From Gnetum montanum (taxonomy: Eukaryota > Streptophyta > Gnetopsida > Gnetales > Gnetaceae), in contig MNCI01023334.1 in the NCBI GenBank assembly GCA_015680685.1, positions 1,199 through 65,198 on the forward strand: a stretch of 64,000 nt of DNA, in the 5' to 3' direction. Position numbers and translations under genes: made by a program. The notes beneath the pieces were generated by a model. It was not told the DNA's origin and made no database searches. It saw only the letters and a program-made list of their open reading frames with translations. Below are positions 44,690 to 56,665 of the stretch, piece after piece (the first letter of the stretch is position 1; every line of letters starts with the position of its first letter).

Positions 44690-46130
44690 GTTCTTTATCA
44701 TGGTTTTTATTCCATTAAAATTGAGATAAATGATCAATGACTACATTCTTAGTGTCCTTGATATCTATCATTATAAGATCGAATTCCTATAAAATTACAA
44801 GTCATTGTATAATGTGAGAGCTAACTACTAGCTTATTCATTAGAAATATGATGGCACTATGGTTGGTATGGACATAGATATGATAGCCAAGTATATAATG
44901 TCTAAACTTTTCAAGAGCATACATCACTTGCATTAATTCTTACTCTATAGTGATATAGTTAAGTTGTGCTCCTGTGATACTCCTACTTGCATAGTGAATA
45001 TAATATAATCATTATTTATCATCAAGTTAAATAAGTACTTCTCTTAATACATAGTTAGATGTATTTATAATTATGTGAAATAACTTCAACTAATCCATTA
45101 CTTGAAGAATGAGACTCTCCACTAGGTTTTTCTTAGGAAGTTCAAGAGTCATTTCATATTGTTTTGACGAAATTAATAACACATTATTTTTTGTTAACTT
45201 GACCAATGGTTTTGCAATCTTAGAGAAATATTCAATGAATCTTCTGTAATATCTAGTTTGGTTAAGAAATGATTGGACATATTTAATTATTTGGAATCTT
45301 TTGGTAATGTCTTATAGGTCTTTATTTTTTAAGGATCCACATCAATTCTTTTTTCTAAAAAAATTTTATGGACTAGACCTATATCCCTTGGACCATTAAA
45401 TGAATTTTCCAATTAAAATTAAGGTTAATTTTAACACATCATTCAAAAAAGACCTGTATACCACTGCCAATTTGCTTTTGAAATATGCTAAAGAAAAGTC
45501 TTTGGAAGGTCATAAAAGCATAATAAAGACTGAAAGGCATTTGTTTGTATGTAGATGTTCTTCATTAACTTATGGAAGCATTCTTCTCTTGGTGTTTTGG
45601 AGCTATTTTGATTTGATTTTATTCATTGTATCCATTCAGAAAACTATAGTATTTCTATCCTTCTCTAGGAGGTCCAAGGATTTTGAAGTTAGAATTGTAT
45701 GTGAACAAGTCATCTAAGAAAACCTCCACATCATTACCAATCTATTTTTAATTATGTTGAGGACAAGTCTTTGGAAGATTGCAAGAGCATTATATAGACT
45801 GAAAGACATATTTTTTGTATGCAAATATCCCTCATAAACTTGTCAAAGTGGTATTCTCTTAGTTTTCTAGAGTTATTTTGATTTGATTATACCATTGTAT
45901 TCCTTAAAAAAAATTATAGTATTTCTATTCTTCTATTATATCTAGAACTTGATCAACAAATGGAAAAGAAAAATGATATTTACATGTAGCCATATTTAAC
46001 AACTTAAAAGTTTATGTAGATCCATCACTTGTTGCATTTCTTTGGGGCAATGGCAAGTGGACTTACTTGATAACATCTTTCAATTTAGAATTCAATATTC
46101 TTGGTGGTTATTACTATAGTTTAACAGCTA
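44690..46130 (-). pseudogene. E6 RT and RNase H remnant with internal duplication
   Basis: RNase H-like sequence at 44760-45060 follows the E1 copy at 9760-10020 base by base (for example GGCACTATG and ATAGCCAAG on the plus strand). RT follows at higher coordinates. The catalytic box can be read on the minus strand as GNDVEVFLDDLFTY at about 45740-45700. A segment of RT is duplicated in tandem with a 269-bp offset (AAGTCTTTGGAAG at 45496 and 45765). Stops and frameshifts occur throughout. Confidence 0.7.
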
Positions 46131-49100
46131 GAATTGTATAAATGTAATTTTGACATATACATAGATCTATCCCTATGATTTCATTATATGAACATGAAAA
46201 GGTTATGAGCCATTTGCTAATAATCTCAAGTAACTTCTTCTTCTATGTTTAGTTAGGTTGGCATTGACTCTTATTGGTTTAGCATTATTTAGAACTACAT
46301 ACTTGAGTGATTTTGATAATTTCTTAAGTTTTATAGGTTTTTGTTTAATCTTTTCTGGGATCTTCAACATTCCCCAATCCTTATCTTCTTCTTAGTATTC
46401 TATATAGAAAAGTTCCATTTTTATTTGTTCCATTTCCTCTATCTTGTTCATATAGGCACTTATGGATTTCTCAATAGGTTCCATGCATGTTTTAGATTTA
46501 CTTTCTTCCTTAGTTGTTAGCCACTATGTGTCTTCCTATTTTGTAGCTATTGCATATAGAAACCTTTGTACACATACTTATTCTATACATACATTTCATG
46601 ATGGAATATGTCTTTGTTTAATTTTTCACATTTTCTACAGATAGTTACATCCTATATTTTTGTATGAAATGCAAGAAACTCTTTATTTCAATATGGCTCC
46701 ATGTTCATCCTCGTTGAATTTCCAAGGATAAATCTCTAACTCCTTGCTTAACATTAATTTTGCCAAGTCATGCTCTTCCCATTATGATTATAAATTCATC
46801 TATGTTTTTCCCTACATTGTTAACTACGAAATATATTAGGTAGGATGAACCACTAATGATGGTTACTACATTTTCTACCTACCCTAATAAGGTTATGATA
46901 GATTAGTCTATGAGCTCTGGTCAAATGTTACATTTTCTAATGATAGTAGATTCCAAGCTCTATACATATCTCACAAAATATGGTTTACCCCAAAGCTAGA
47001 GTTTAGAAGTACTTTGCATAGTGCATTTTTAATTTTCTATGAATATATTAATGGACTTTCCAAATAATCTATTCTTAAAAAGTATTCATTTCTTAATTTA
47101 ATTACTTATTATTTAGGTAAGCATGATAGTCTTGACATTCTACTTTGGTTTAAAGGAAGCATGAAGTTATTTAAATAGTTTAAAGGTGTAGGAAGTAGGG
47201 TTGGAGCTATAACTATAGTTTCTCACTTTTGTTGAGATGAACTTGTAGATCTAATAGTTTTTTATGTAGGTATAGGACTTATCCTGAAGAAAGGATACTT
47301 TGTATACTTGTACTTTGAACACATCTTATAATCATTCATCTATGTGTTTATTGCTATCATTACATTCTTTAATTAAGGATGAGTTTGTATCTCTTCTTGC
47401 ATTGATGATGGTGAAACTAGAGGAAGTAAGTTATGGGACTACCAAAGCTATGGTTAATGTGAAATGTATGAAGATGATCCTATATGTGAAGTTACTAGTC
47501 TATGATATTCAAATTGATAGTAGTGGTAAGACACATGAGTGGAAGCACTTTTTGGAGAAAAAAGTTAATTAACATAGTAGTTATATAAATTAGGTTATTT
47601 ATGAGGATACTGCCACCTTGGTGGTGGTATTTCCCACAACTACAAGCTTTACCATTGTTGATGGTATTGTTCGTAAGATTGAGGATCAGGCCTAGTTATT
47701 GTTGGAAGTATTATTAGTAGTTGCCTTATGGATAGGATGACCTTGTGGATATTTTCTTTTTCACAAACTTGGGATTAAGAGCATATGCCCCCTAAATCTT
47801 CTAAATATACCATGATGGGGCAACATTCATTAGGATGTTCATAATGATATAATTCACATCCTTCATCTTCTTTTGAGTTAGAATTAGTAATCCATTCTTT
47901 AGTAGAATCTTTTCCTTTGCAGTTTTGCATGTCTTTGCCTATTTCTTTCTTCTTTTTTAGTTTCTTTTATTTGGTTAGTGCTTGTTCTTTCTTTCCCTCT
48001 ACTATTTTTAATGTAGTTGCAAAGTTTTTATGTACGGAATCCTACATTTTCTCGACTTTTGCCACAATTTTAGAAATAGATTTTTATATGGACAAAATCA
48101 TTCTTTGAATCATCTCTTTCATTGGGTTCTCATATTTCCTTGTATCATATGCATAGACATATTTCTTGAACATGGATAGATCTCTATTGTATTCTTCTAC
48201 AAATTCTCTTTTCTTCACCTCCTTGTCATCTTTCTCTACTTGACCAATGAGTTATTGGATTTGATGGGCTCTCATTTTAGTAGTCTTTCCTGAGCATAAA
48301 CCTCAAAGGTCTCTCTTGTATTGTTTCATAATCCATTAATGGCATGCCTAAGTTGCTTATTTTGATAAAAATCATGTCCTAGACATATGTGCAAAAGTGA
48401 GTAATAGATACCAATGGCTGTATTAATGGATTATTGGTCTCTTTTATCAATCTTTGAATTTTCTTCCTTACAGTCCTTTGGAATACTTCTAGTATCTGCC
48501 ATTGAAGAGCTTTAGCATCATGCTCCACCTTCAAAGGGAATCTAGCTATAGGGATTGATCCTAACTCTCTGCTTTCTTAATTAGATTCCTTTAAAACAAC
48601 ATGGGTATCTACAAATCATTCTCAATATTTCATAGTGCATATGCATCATGGAAGGCTTGTAGCTAATTTCATGGATCTACATTATTACTTCCCTTAAACT
48701 TTGAAATATTTTTCATGTCAAGTCACTTGATGTGACTATCTCTTTGATGCCTTGTGGAAATGTAAAAAACCTCTCTTATATTGGTCATGCTTCGAGTGGC
48801 TAGTAGGGGCTTATCAGAACCATCAAGTTTATCATATTTTCTTTTGTATTAGTGATGTTCTCTTTGATATTCCTCATCATTTCTTCTCATATGCCTATAT
48901 TCTCTTTTCCTATATTCATCTTTATCATGATGTATACCTCTACTAGGATTTCCATCTTGATTTTCTATTTCATTTTACAATTGTGGGTATTTCAAGGTCT
49001 ATGTTCATCTTCATCAGAGCTTGTCAATAAGGATGATGAAGAGGATGACAAACTAAGAGAGTTGTGTGGGCTTATACTTTTTATATGATCTCTTTCTTCA

Positions 49101-49600
49101 TCCTTTCTAGTTTTTTTAGAGGTTCTAATCCTTTTGTTCCTCCTTACTTTGGGATCTATTGTCTCTACTAAGGCTAAATGTAATCTTTGATGCATGGAGT
49201 CATCAATATTCAATACAAGAGGTCAAGAGATTGATTGGTGATGATGAGACTTTTCATACTAATACTCAACATCTTTTTTTGATGATAACATTAGTTGGTA
49301 TGTTTAGTTGCCATTATGATGCTTATGCCTTACTTCCATAATAACGTCTCTCTTGACTTGGGGGTTTTTTTGGCTAATAGGATCTAGTCATATTCTTTGT
49401 GACTTAAAAACCTCTCTGAGTCTAACCATGACTAGATCTTAATAGAGCAACTTGAAGCATGGATGGAGCTAACTAAATGAGTAGTAACATAATGTTACAT
49501 TGTAAATCTCTTCATTTGAACTATTCATCTTGATGAAAAATGAAACTAAAATTTGGATAATAATGATAAGCATGAGCATAGGAAATTCTTATTTACATTG
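46130..49600 (-). pseudogene. E6 protease and gag remnants
   Basis: Plus-strand text at 46700-47000 parallels the E1 protease region on the opposite strand. Gag traces run from 47100 to about 49400; at 49213-48992 the minus strand reads KSISPHNSLSLSSSSSSLLT then SSDEDEHRP, comparable to the Ser-rich block before NEDEHK at 40293. At 47760-47880 the sequence parallels the GVYALNP and H-rich block of gag. No intact frame remains. Confidence 0.55.
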
Positions 49601-49827
49601 GTCCATGCTAAGTTTCTTTTGTATAAAATCTATCATTACCTTCCTTAATGTTATCATCAAGTGGGGAATTAACTTTGTGTATAATCCATATTTAATTAGT
49701 TAAGCTCTATGTATGTATTATTGAAGATATTAGATTACTTTAAAAATGAATCGTGAATCTTAATACAGTGAACTTATATAATATTAACTAACTAGAATAT
49801 TGATACCATACTTGGAAACCGTGATAA

Positions 49828-51461
49828 TGATGAGTAGTGAGTATTTCCAATGCCCAACCATACAAATCATACAAGTGTTATATGCAACTTGATTATAATC
49901 CATTGATGAGACAATATAGTATCTAGAGGGTTAATGCTAAGATCATTGATCATGTCTTGGCATTGAAGTTAGTGGTAATTAAAGCATATGGTTTAACTCA
50001 CAATGAGGTACAAGATTTTATGATATTATTCAACTATATTAAGGCTAAAGTAAAACATGGTAAATTAAATATTAATTTTATTAACTAAGAAACAATAGGA
50101 ATATATACTAAGCTAGCCTAATGGTGATACACATCTACTCTTAGCTTTTTGTAGATTTCTTGTGCTAGTATAATTGCCATTAGGATTATCAAGCAATTCA
50201 CTACTGGGTGAACAAAGTGATGTTACTACTAGATTACTAGATAATTATACATTACACTCAAACCTAGTCATACTTATTCTACCAAAGTACACACATATAA
50301 TGAAAATGTAAATTGCACCAGAAAAGTAAATGCCATTAAAAATATCAATGACAATGAAATGCATCTAGGAACATCTCACTAGAATAAAGATGTCATGTAA
50401 TCACTTTGGATTACACTATAAGTACTTACGAACTAACTTTAAATTCATGAAAATAAACTATTGGAAATCAAAAATTTTTATTACACTTGGGAAATCACGA
50501 AGGATTTGTTGAACGATTACAATGTGTCAACATAGTATTAAAGAAAGTGAAAAACATCATTGATGTAATGCCCCATGTAGATAGGGTCAATTTGAAAGAA
50601 AGAAATTAATAGATTATAATTAATAATATAATTAAATCAAATGTGAACCAAAGATAAGCAAAAAAATATATGTTCTCCATCTTCTATGCTTTGTTTGCAT
50701 AGTATGCAAATATGCTCTTCTCTTGGTAAATTGATCCAACAACCTATCTTAATAAGGAGATGATGGAAGCTCCTTCTTGCTCTAGTGATTTGATTCCTTA
50801 AATGAATAGGAATAGCTGAGAATAGATATTGTTAAGTACTAGATAACAAACCTCCTCTAATAGAATGTAAATAAAAATGCTTTTTCTATGACATGTTCAA
50901 CCAAACTTTAACCAAGATTTTTTCTTTCATAGTTTTTCGTAAGAACCTTGTGTTTAAAGGAAGACCCTCTATAGCAATATTCTATGACTGAAGTCATAAT
51001 TTTACTTGATGCAACTAGCCATTTTCTTGTGTAGCATTCATTATTTCCTTGGCATAATTAACTTCCTCCATGTGACTTGACTTCTGAGTATAAGAAATAA
51101 ATTGAAAAAGGGATTCAACTTCAAGAGGAAGCAAATTTTCTTTTAATAGTAAGATATCATAAGGTGTTTCCATTTTCACTTGAAATTCATATACAAAAAA
51201 CTATTTTTCAATATGCTCTAATTTTTTCCAATTATGTGTGGAAAGAGAAGATCCTGAAGCAACACACACATATAATAAGAAACTGCAAAAATCACACTTA
51301 TAGTGCACCAAAAAGATGCATTAAGTGCAATGGTTGGCTAGTATTTATAAGCATTATCAAACCCAAATACATCACATCTACAATATTGTATAAAAGTGTA
51401 AGATATCCTAGCTATAATATTATGAACGCAATGTCACACTCAACTTATTTAATGTTCATCA
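49828..51461 (-). repeat. E6 right (5') LTR with nested LINE fragment
   Basis: It starts TGATGAGTAGTGAG and ends TAATGTTCATCA. Matching to 42937-43802 breaks at about 50461 (AAATAAACTA) and resumes at about 51275 (AAGAAACTGC), so about 0.8 kb is inserted. Without the insert it is close to 820 bp. Confidence 0.72.
50462..51275 (-). mobile_element. LINE 3' fragment inserted in the E6 LTR
   Basis: The minus strand near 50830-50655 encodes IHLRNQITRARRSFHHLLIK, then GCWINLPREEHICILCKQSI and EDGEHIFF. The pattern 'lpReeR.C..C....iEdE.Hf...C' is the zinc-binding tail at the C-terminus of many non-LTR retrotransposon RT proteins. The RT core is not present, as expected for a 5'-truncated LINE copy, though neither a clear poly-A tail nor a target duplication was identified. 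Confidence 0.6.
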
Positions 51462-52303
51462 CTATCCTAAGTTCTTAGTTTCTAACTATTACCTAAGGTT
51501 TCTTGATGTGAGTTGCATGCCACTATATTCATAGGATCCTCCAAATCAACTTTACAATGAGAAGACCAACCAAGTATTGTAATTCTATATTAAAAAAATC
51601 CTATAAAGAAATTTCATGTTAAGACCTATCTGTTTCACATCAGTAGCCTTCTTGCAAACTATATCTAAAAACTAGAAAAACGTCAACAAGAAATAAGCTC
51701 TTGGATCTTTTAGTAGCTTAGCTATAAAACAACAACTCAAAGAGAATTATAGAATCAAAATAGATGAGAGAGAATGGTAAAATAGATAACACAAGAATAA
51801 GAGCAAGAACAATACATATTTTACACTTTATTATATATATATATATAGTGTTGGATGAACATCCATAAGCAGTGTTAACCAGATGTAAACTGGATATTAA
51901 CAACAACAAAATGACTAGAGATAAACACTAGTTTACATTAGCTACTCTATAGATATATGTATTTAAATATTCAACACTACAATATATCACAATATACCAG
52001 TTATAATAATAGAATTACAAAAAAACAATGCTTGTAAATTGATGAAATAACTTCAATGAAGTGAAATTGAGCTTATGTAAATGAGAAATTACCTTCACTT
52101 TACTCACAACTATTCCTCTTGAAGGTAAAGCTATCATGAAGCCTAATCTAGATCTTAGATGGTATCATCTTTCATGGCACTAAGAATTTTTTGATATCAT
52201 AAAAATTTGTTAGTAGATAATGAATTTATCATTAAATTAGTAGGATTTCCTTATCATTATCTCAGTAGGATTTCCCTTTATCTTAACTTTTTCAAGAAGA
52301 ATC
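51462..52303 (-). other. 3' flank of a copia element, possibly with its LTR
   Basis: The minus strand continues from the copia RNase H at 53300-53810 through RILLEKVKIK (just left of the solo LTR) into AT-rich sequence. A TGTTGAATATTTAAATAC at about 51989 on the minus strand could start a copia LTR, and a TATATATATATA run lies at 51833-51846. The other LTR end was not found. Confidence 0.4.
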
Positions 52304-52308
52304 CTTTG

Positions 52309-53248
52309 TGATGGGACGCGATATCGCATGGGCTGCGATATCGCTTACGTAATATAGTGGCCATCGCGATATCGCATCCCTCACGATATCGCGTCTTCCC
52401 CTACGATATCGCGTACATGATATCGCGGTGCACCATCATATCTATAAATCTGGCAGATTGATCACTCCAGAGATAAATTATTTTCCATGTGCCCGCAGTA
52501 GGAGTCCTAAAGTGAACGGATCTTTATTCAAGCAACATTGTACTTGAACACAAGTTGTGTATGGCAATAAAGACAAGCTTCTTGGATAAACCTTGTAGTG
52601 CATAGAATAGGATTTTATTACTTGTTATTTATTGTTTTCATAACGCAGAATGAGTACGACTTGATTACGAGCATTTAACGATGTGTACGGATAATCAAGG
52701 AATGGATGCTCAGCGCGATTAGATTCTCTCTCACCCTTATCTCCTAGTAACATAGAATGAGTACGACTTGATTACGAGCATTTAAGGATGTGTACAGATA
52801 ATCAAGGAACGAATGCTCATTGCGCTTAGGCTAGTTAGGTGCCTTAGTACGACCACTTCGAGTACGTGCGTTATGCATGGTGATCCCAGTAATGATTAGC
52901 ATCTGGTAGCCATGGTTGCATCGGTTTAGGGTGTGTACGGTAACTGGGAATGGATGCTGATGCTAGGTAAATTAGACTTAGTTCATTAGTTAGAGTTAGT
53001 TAGTTTCTAAACCCTTCACCCTCTTAGCAAAGAAAACATAAAAACATAAAAGACTATAAAAATCATATACCTCAGACTTGCTTAACCATACACCGTGACA
53101 ACTACAAGTAAGTCTGGGAAGACAACGAATGATTAACCCCAAGTGTTCCATGGGGCGTTTAGGCACTTAGTCTATGGAGTTCGACCAGATCATGCATGCT
53201 ACGCTTGTATTCGTATGATTGAGTGTAGGGGTATCTTGCCACCCATCA
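52309..53248 (+). repeat. Solo LTR (E3 type) with six GATATC palindromes
   Basis: The 940-bp LTR starts TGATGGGACGCGATATCGC and ends TTGCCACCCATCA. It is flanked by a perfect 5-bp duplication CTTTG (52304-52308 and 53249-53253). The U3 head contains six GATATC sites, five of them within CGATATCG, before TATAAAT at 52443-52449. It has no internal region, so it is a solo LTR. It lies inside the copia RNase H tail. Confidence 0.95.
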
Positions 53249-53289
53249 CTTTGTTTATCTATCTACTTTTGAATATAGTAATACTATAT

Positions 53290-53870
53290 TTCTATATGCT
53301 TTGTACTACTATGGAAAGTGGAATTCTTAGATATGTAAATTACACCTTAGTTATCACAATCAAGTTTCATAATCTTTTTATGAATCCTAAGTTTAGTCAC
53401 CAATTTCTAAAGCTATGTTGCTTCACGACTAGCTAGGCTTACAACACTATATTTTGCTTTAGTAGTAGACTATACTACATAAGAGTGTAATTGGCTTTTC
53501 CATAAGATAGCACTATCAAAAGGATTAAATACATATCCACTAGTAGATTTTCTAAAACCCCAACCAACATCCACATAGTTATATAGAATAGACAAATCGC
53601 TTTGATAACAAATACTGAAGTTCATAAGACAAAAAAGATATAGTAAAACTCATTTCACAATAATCCAATTTTTTTTGCCTAGATTAGACATATACCTATT
53701 GAGTTTTCCAATAATGTATGCAATATCATATCTAGTATTGACCATCACCTACATCAAACCATTGACAGCACTCGCACAAGAAATTTTATTATAAACTCAT
53801 ACAATTTTCATCATAAACTTTCTTTCTCCTTTGGGCATTATATGAGGTGTGTTGTTAGTTTTATGTTTAA
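53290..53870 (-). pseudogene. Ty1/copia RT-RNase H remnant
   Basis: Read on the minus strand: CASAVNGLM, a stop, VMVNTRYDIAYIIGKLNRYM, a region for FCLMNFSICY, YVDVGWGF, RKSTSGYVFNPF, AILWKSQLHSYVV, a stop, STTKAKYSVVSLASREAT, then KLVTKLRIHKK, and ISKNSTFHSSTKHIEI. These are the ordered blocks of the copia RT thumb, connection and RNase H. The catalytic acidic residue in STTEAEY reads STTKAKY. It is broken by stops and by the solo LTR at 52309-53248. Confidence 0.88.
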
Positions 53871-55643
53871 AAAATCTTCATGTTGTAACAGTTTCCATGT
53901 TAGCAAATTATTCTTAGCATGTTGGCTGAATATAACAAAAGCCAAAGTATGTAATATGTCAAAAGAATATGTAACTGCTCACACCCAATTTGGCCATGAT
54001 TAATTATGAATTATAACTCCATAATTTGGCTTTTACCCATACCATAACATTATGATCACTATATAAGTGGATGCTTGGATGGTATTTATCATCACATCTT
54101 CAAGGATGTGTGAGGCATAATCCAAGTTGTAGTTTCCCCTCTTATGAAAGCTTGTTGTAAGTCTTAAGTAAGAAAACTTGGATTTCTATGGAATGCTAGG
54201 AGGTGGAGCCATTGCTAGGGTTTTTGTATGCTTTCCCCAAGATAATTTCTTGTATTGTCTATGCATTTCTTCCAATTTCATTATTGAATTTTCATTTCTA
54301 CTACGGGTTATTGCTTTATTATCCTACTTAGTTGAGGTATAAATTAACACATTATTCAACTAAAAGTTTTAGTTTAGTTAGATAATTGTGTAGTTACTAG
54401 CTTGTAATTTATATTATAATTTTACATATTAAATTTGTCCAACTTATGTAGATTTTTCAAGCCAAAGCCCTTTTTATTAACCCTATTTCACCAAATGTTC
54501 ATGTTCAATTTTTTTTATACAACATCAAGATTTTTAAAAAATCTCAAATTGAGAGAAGATTTAATTTCTTAATTTCATGTATGTCTTTATTTCACTTTTT
54601 ATTTTTTTAATATTAAAATTTATGTTACATATAGTATTACAATGATGTTTTTCATTTGTAGTCGAGACATACATATACAAGTCCTCCAAGCTTTGTGCCA
54701 AGGCTCTTAACATACATATAAGTCCTGTAGGCTTATGTCAAGACTTTTGACATATATATAAGTGTTCCAAGCTTATGATAAGACTCTTGACACTTCTCTA
54801 CGCTAAAGCCAAGACTCAACATGTAATTAATAAATGTTTCATTCCACATCCCAAGTTGTTCTCATAGTGGATTATTTGTAAGGTTTTGATTGTGGTGATT
54901 TTTTTGTAAGGTTTTGCTTGTGGTGGTTTATATGCATAATTGATGCTAAGAAAGTCAGCCAAATTAAGTATTTATAAGCACAAATCCAAGGTTGGACAAT
55001 TTGAAAATTAACAAGATCAGGTATTGAAAAAGGAGTTGAAATGGTCCATTAGCAACTCTATCAGGATTCAAGTCATCAAAAAATATTAGATATAGCCCAC
55101 ATTGTCTAAGAATGGTTTTCTAATGCCCAAGATAAAAATAAGAAAATAATTAAAATAAATTCCAATTAAATATTTTTCATACCTTTAGACCATATTCTTA
55201 TATTATTCCAAATACCTTAGAATAATATAAAATACAAAATAAATATAAATAAACACAAATAAAATACAAGCAATAGGCTACCACCACCTTCCAACTTATT
55301 TTTCATGAGGGGCACTAAGCATTAGATAATACTAAGAAATAATAATAAAGAAAATACAAAATAATAATATTTTCAAATATGTAATAAGAGCAAAGTTCAA
55401 GGTTCCAACCTTAAGAAGCATAAGATATAATAAAATGTGTATACTTGATAAGAGTTCAAAGGGCCAAACCTTACCAATACATAAGGGGATTGTTCTAAGA
55501 TACATTACACAAAGGCTTACAAGAAAATATACCATGATATTCTCATTATAAATAAAATACAAATGTATCACAAAGACATATTTAACTAGGAGTCAAGGGC
55601 TCAAAACTTAAGACACACAACCATAAGCATAAGCATGAGATAT
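53871..55643. other. AT-rich stretch with a ~42-bp tandem repeat
   Basis: No gene is recognised. A tandem repeat of 41-43 bp with GACATACATATA and CAAGCTTATG variants occupies 54666 to about 54810 (three to four copies). A plus-strand promoter-like ACTATATAAGTGG lies near 54058 and could belong to an unrecognised LTR that begins TGTTGGCTGAATATA at 53920. The rest is AT-rich. Confidence 0.45.
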
Positions 55644-56513
55644 TGATGAGCATCAAAGTGTCATGTTAACAGGCCCTCGTTGAAGTGGCCTTGTTGACAG
55701 GGCCACATCGATGTAGCCCTACAGAAAAAACTATAAATACGAGCTCCCAATTGTGTTTTTGGCCATAAAAAAATTCATAGTAGTAGCAGAGATCTTGTAG
55801 TTTTTACATTTGAAAGTTAGAATGTTTTCCTGAGTGTTTGCAATAGGAGTCATTAAGTGTATGGATCTTTATTTGAGCATTGTTGTACTTGAGCTCAATA
55901 GTGTGTATGGCAATAAAGATGAGCTTATTGATAAACCTTGTAGTATTCTAGATAGTTTAGATATTTACTCATGCATTTAATGCTTTTAGTTATTTATTTA
56001 ATGTTTTCTAGTAATTAAGCTAATTAAGTGAGATAAGCTAGATAGATTAAATACATACGTATGATCGCTTTGAGTGTGGCATGTATTCGCTTAGTAATCC
56101 CAATAGCGTTATTGCTTAGTGCACCCAGTAGTGTAGTGCTTGGTAACCTAGCAGTGAATATGTGGGTTTAGGACATGTACGTAAAGTGGGACTGGATGCT
56201 TATGTTAGGATTGGCTAGAGACTAGTTAGTTAAATTAAATTAGTTATTAAATTACTTCATCTCTCTCTTTAAGCACTAAAGAACATCAAACATAAAACAT
56301 AAAACAATAAAAATCATATACCTCGATTACAACCAACCATACCATGTGCATCACAAGTGTAATTGGGAAGACAATGAATGACCTTAGGTGAAGGTTCATT
56401 GCCTAGAAGACTAGTGCATTGGAAACTAGAGAGTTAATGAAATTCAATCGAATCGTGCATGAATGCTTCATGATTCCTATAGTTGAGCATAGGGGTACCT
56501 CCACCACTCATCA
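55644..56513 (+). repeat. E7 5' LTR
   Basis: The 870-bp LTR starts TGATGAGCATCAAAG and ends CCACCACTCATCA, followed by TTGGTGTTGTTGTGGGGAAT (primer site, 56514-56533). The U3 head has a GGCCCT...AGGGCC inverted pair (55672-55677 and 55699-55704) with GGCC sites between, then a TATA box CTATAAATAC at 55731-55740. An AATAAAGATGAG signal lies near 55912. Confidence 0.85.
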
Positions 56514-56665
56514 TTGGTGTTGTTGTGGGGAATCTATTTGTTGAAATGTGCACTATCTAGGATTAGTGAACATTATTAATATCATTGGATGAACTCAAGG
56601 TCAACATTACTCTCACATGAAATATAATTACAAAAGCAAACTAATTATTTTGTTTGTTGAAAAAT

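Larger units (their letters stand above)
42937..51461 (-). mobile_element. E6: long decayed Ty3/gypsy element
   Basis: LTRs at 42937-43802 and 49828-51461 flank an internal region read on the minus strand with traces of gag, protease, RT, RNase H and the integrase core start. The primer site next to the right LTR is strongly decayed; the polypurine tract (minus CGTGAGGGTA) is at 43803. Flanks TTATT (left) and CTATC (right) differ at two of five bases, both C/T, so a decayed target duplication is possible. It is much older than E1 or E3: scarcely any frame exceeds 100 codons. Confidence 0.78.

Noticed and set aside
42937-51461. A firm target-site duplication for E6.
   Set aside because: TTATT and CTATC match at three of five positions only. 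Decay could explain it, but it is not proof of a single insertion.
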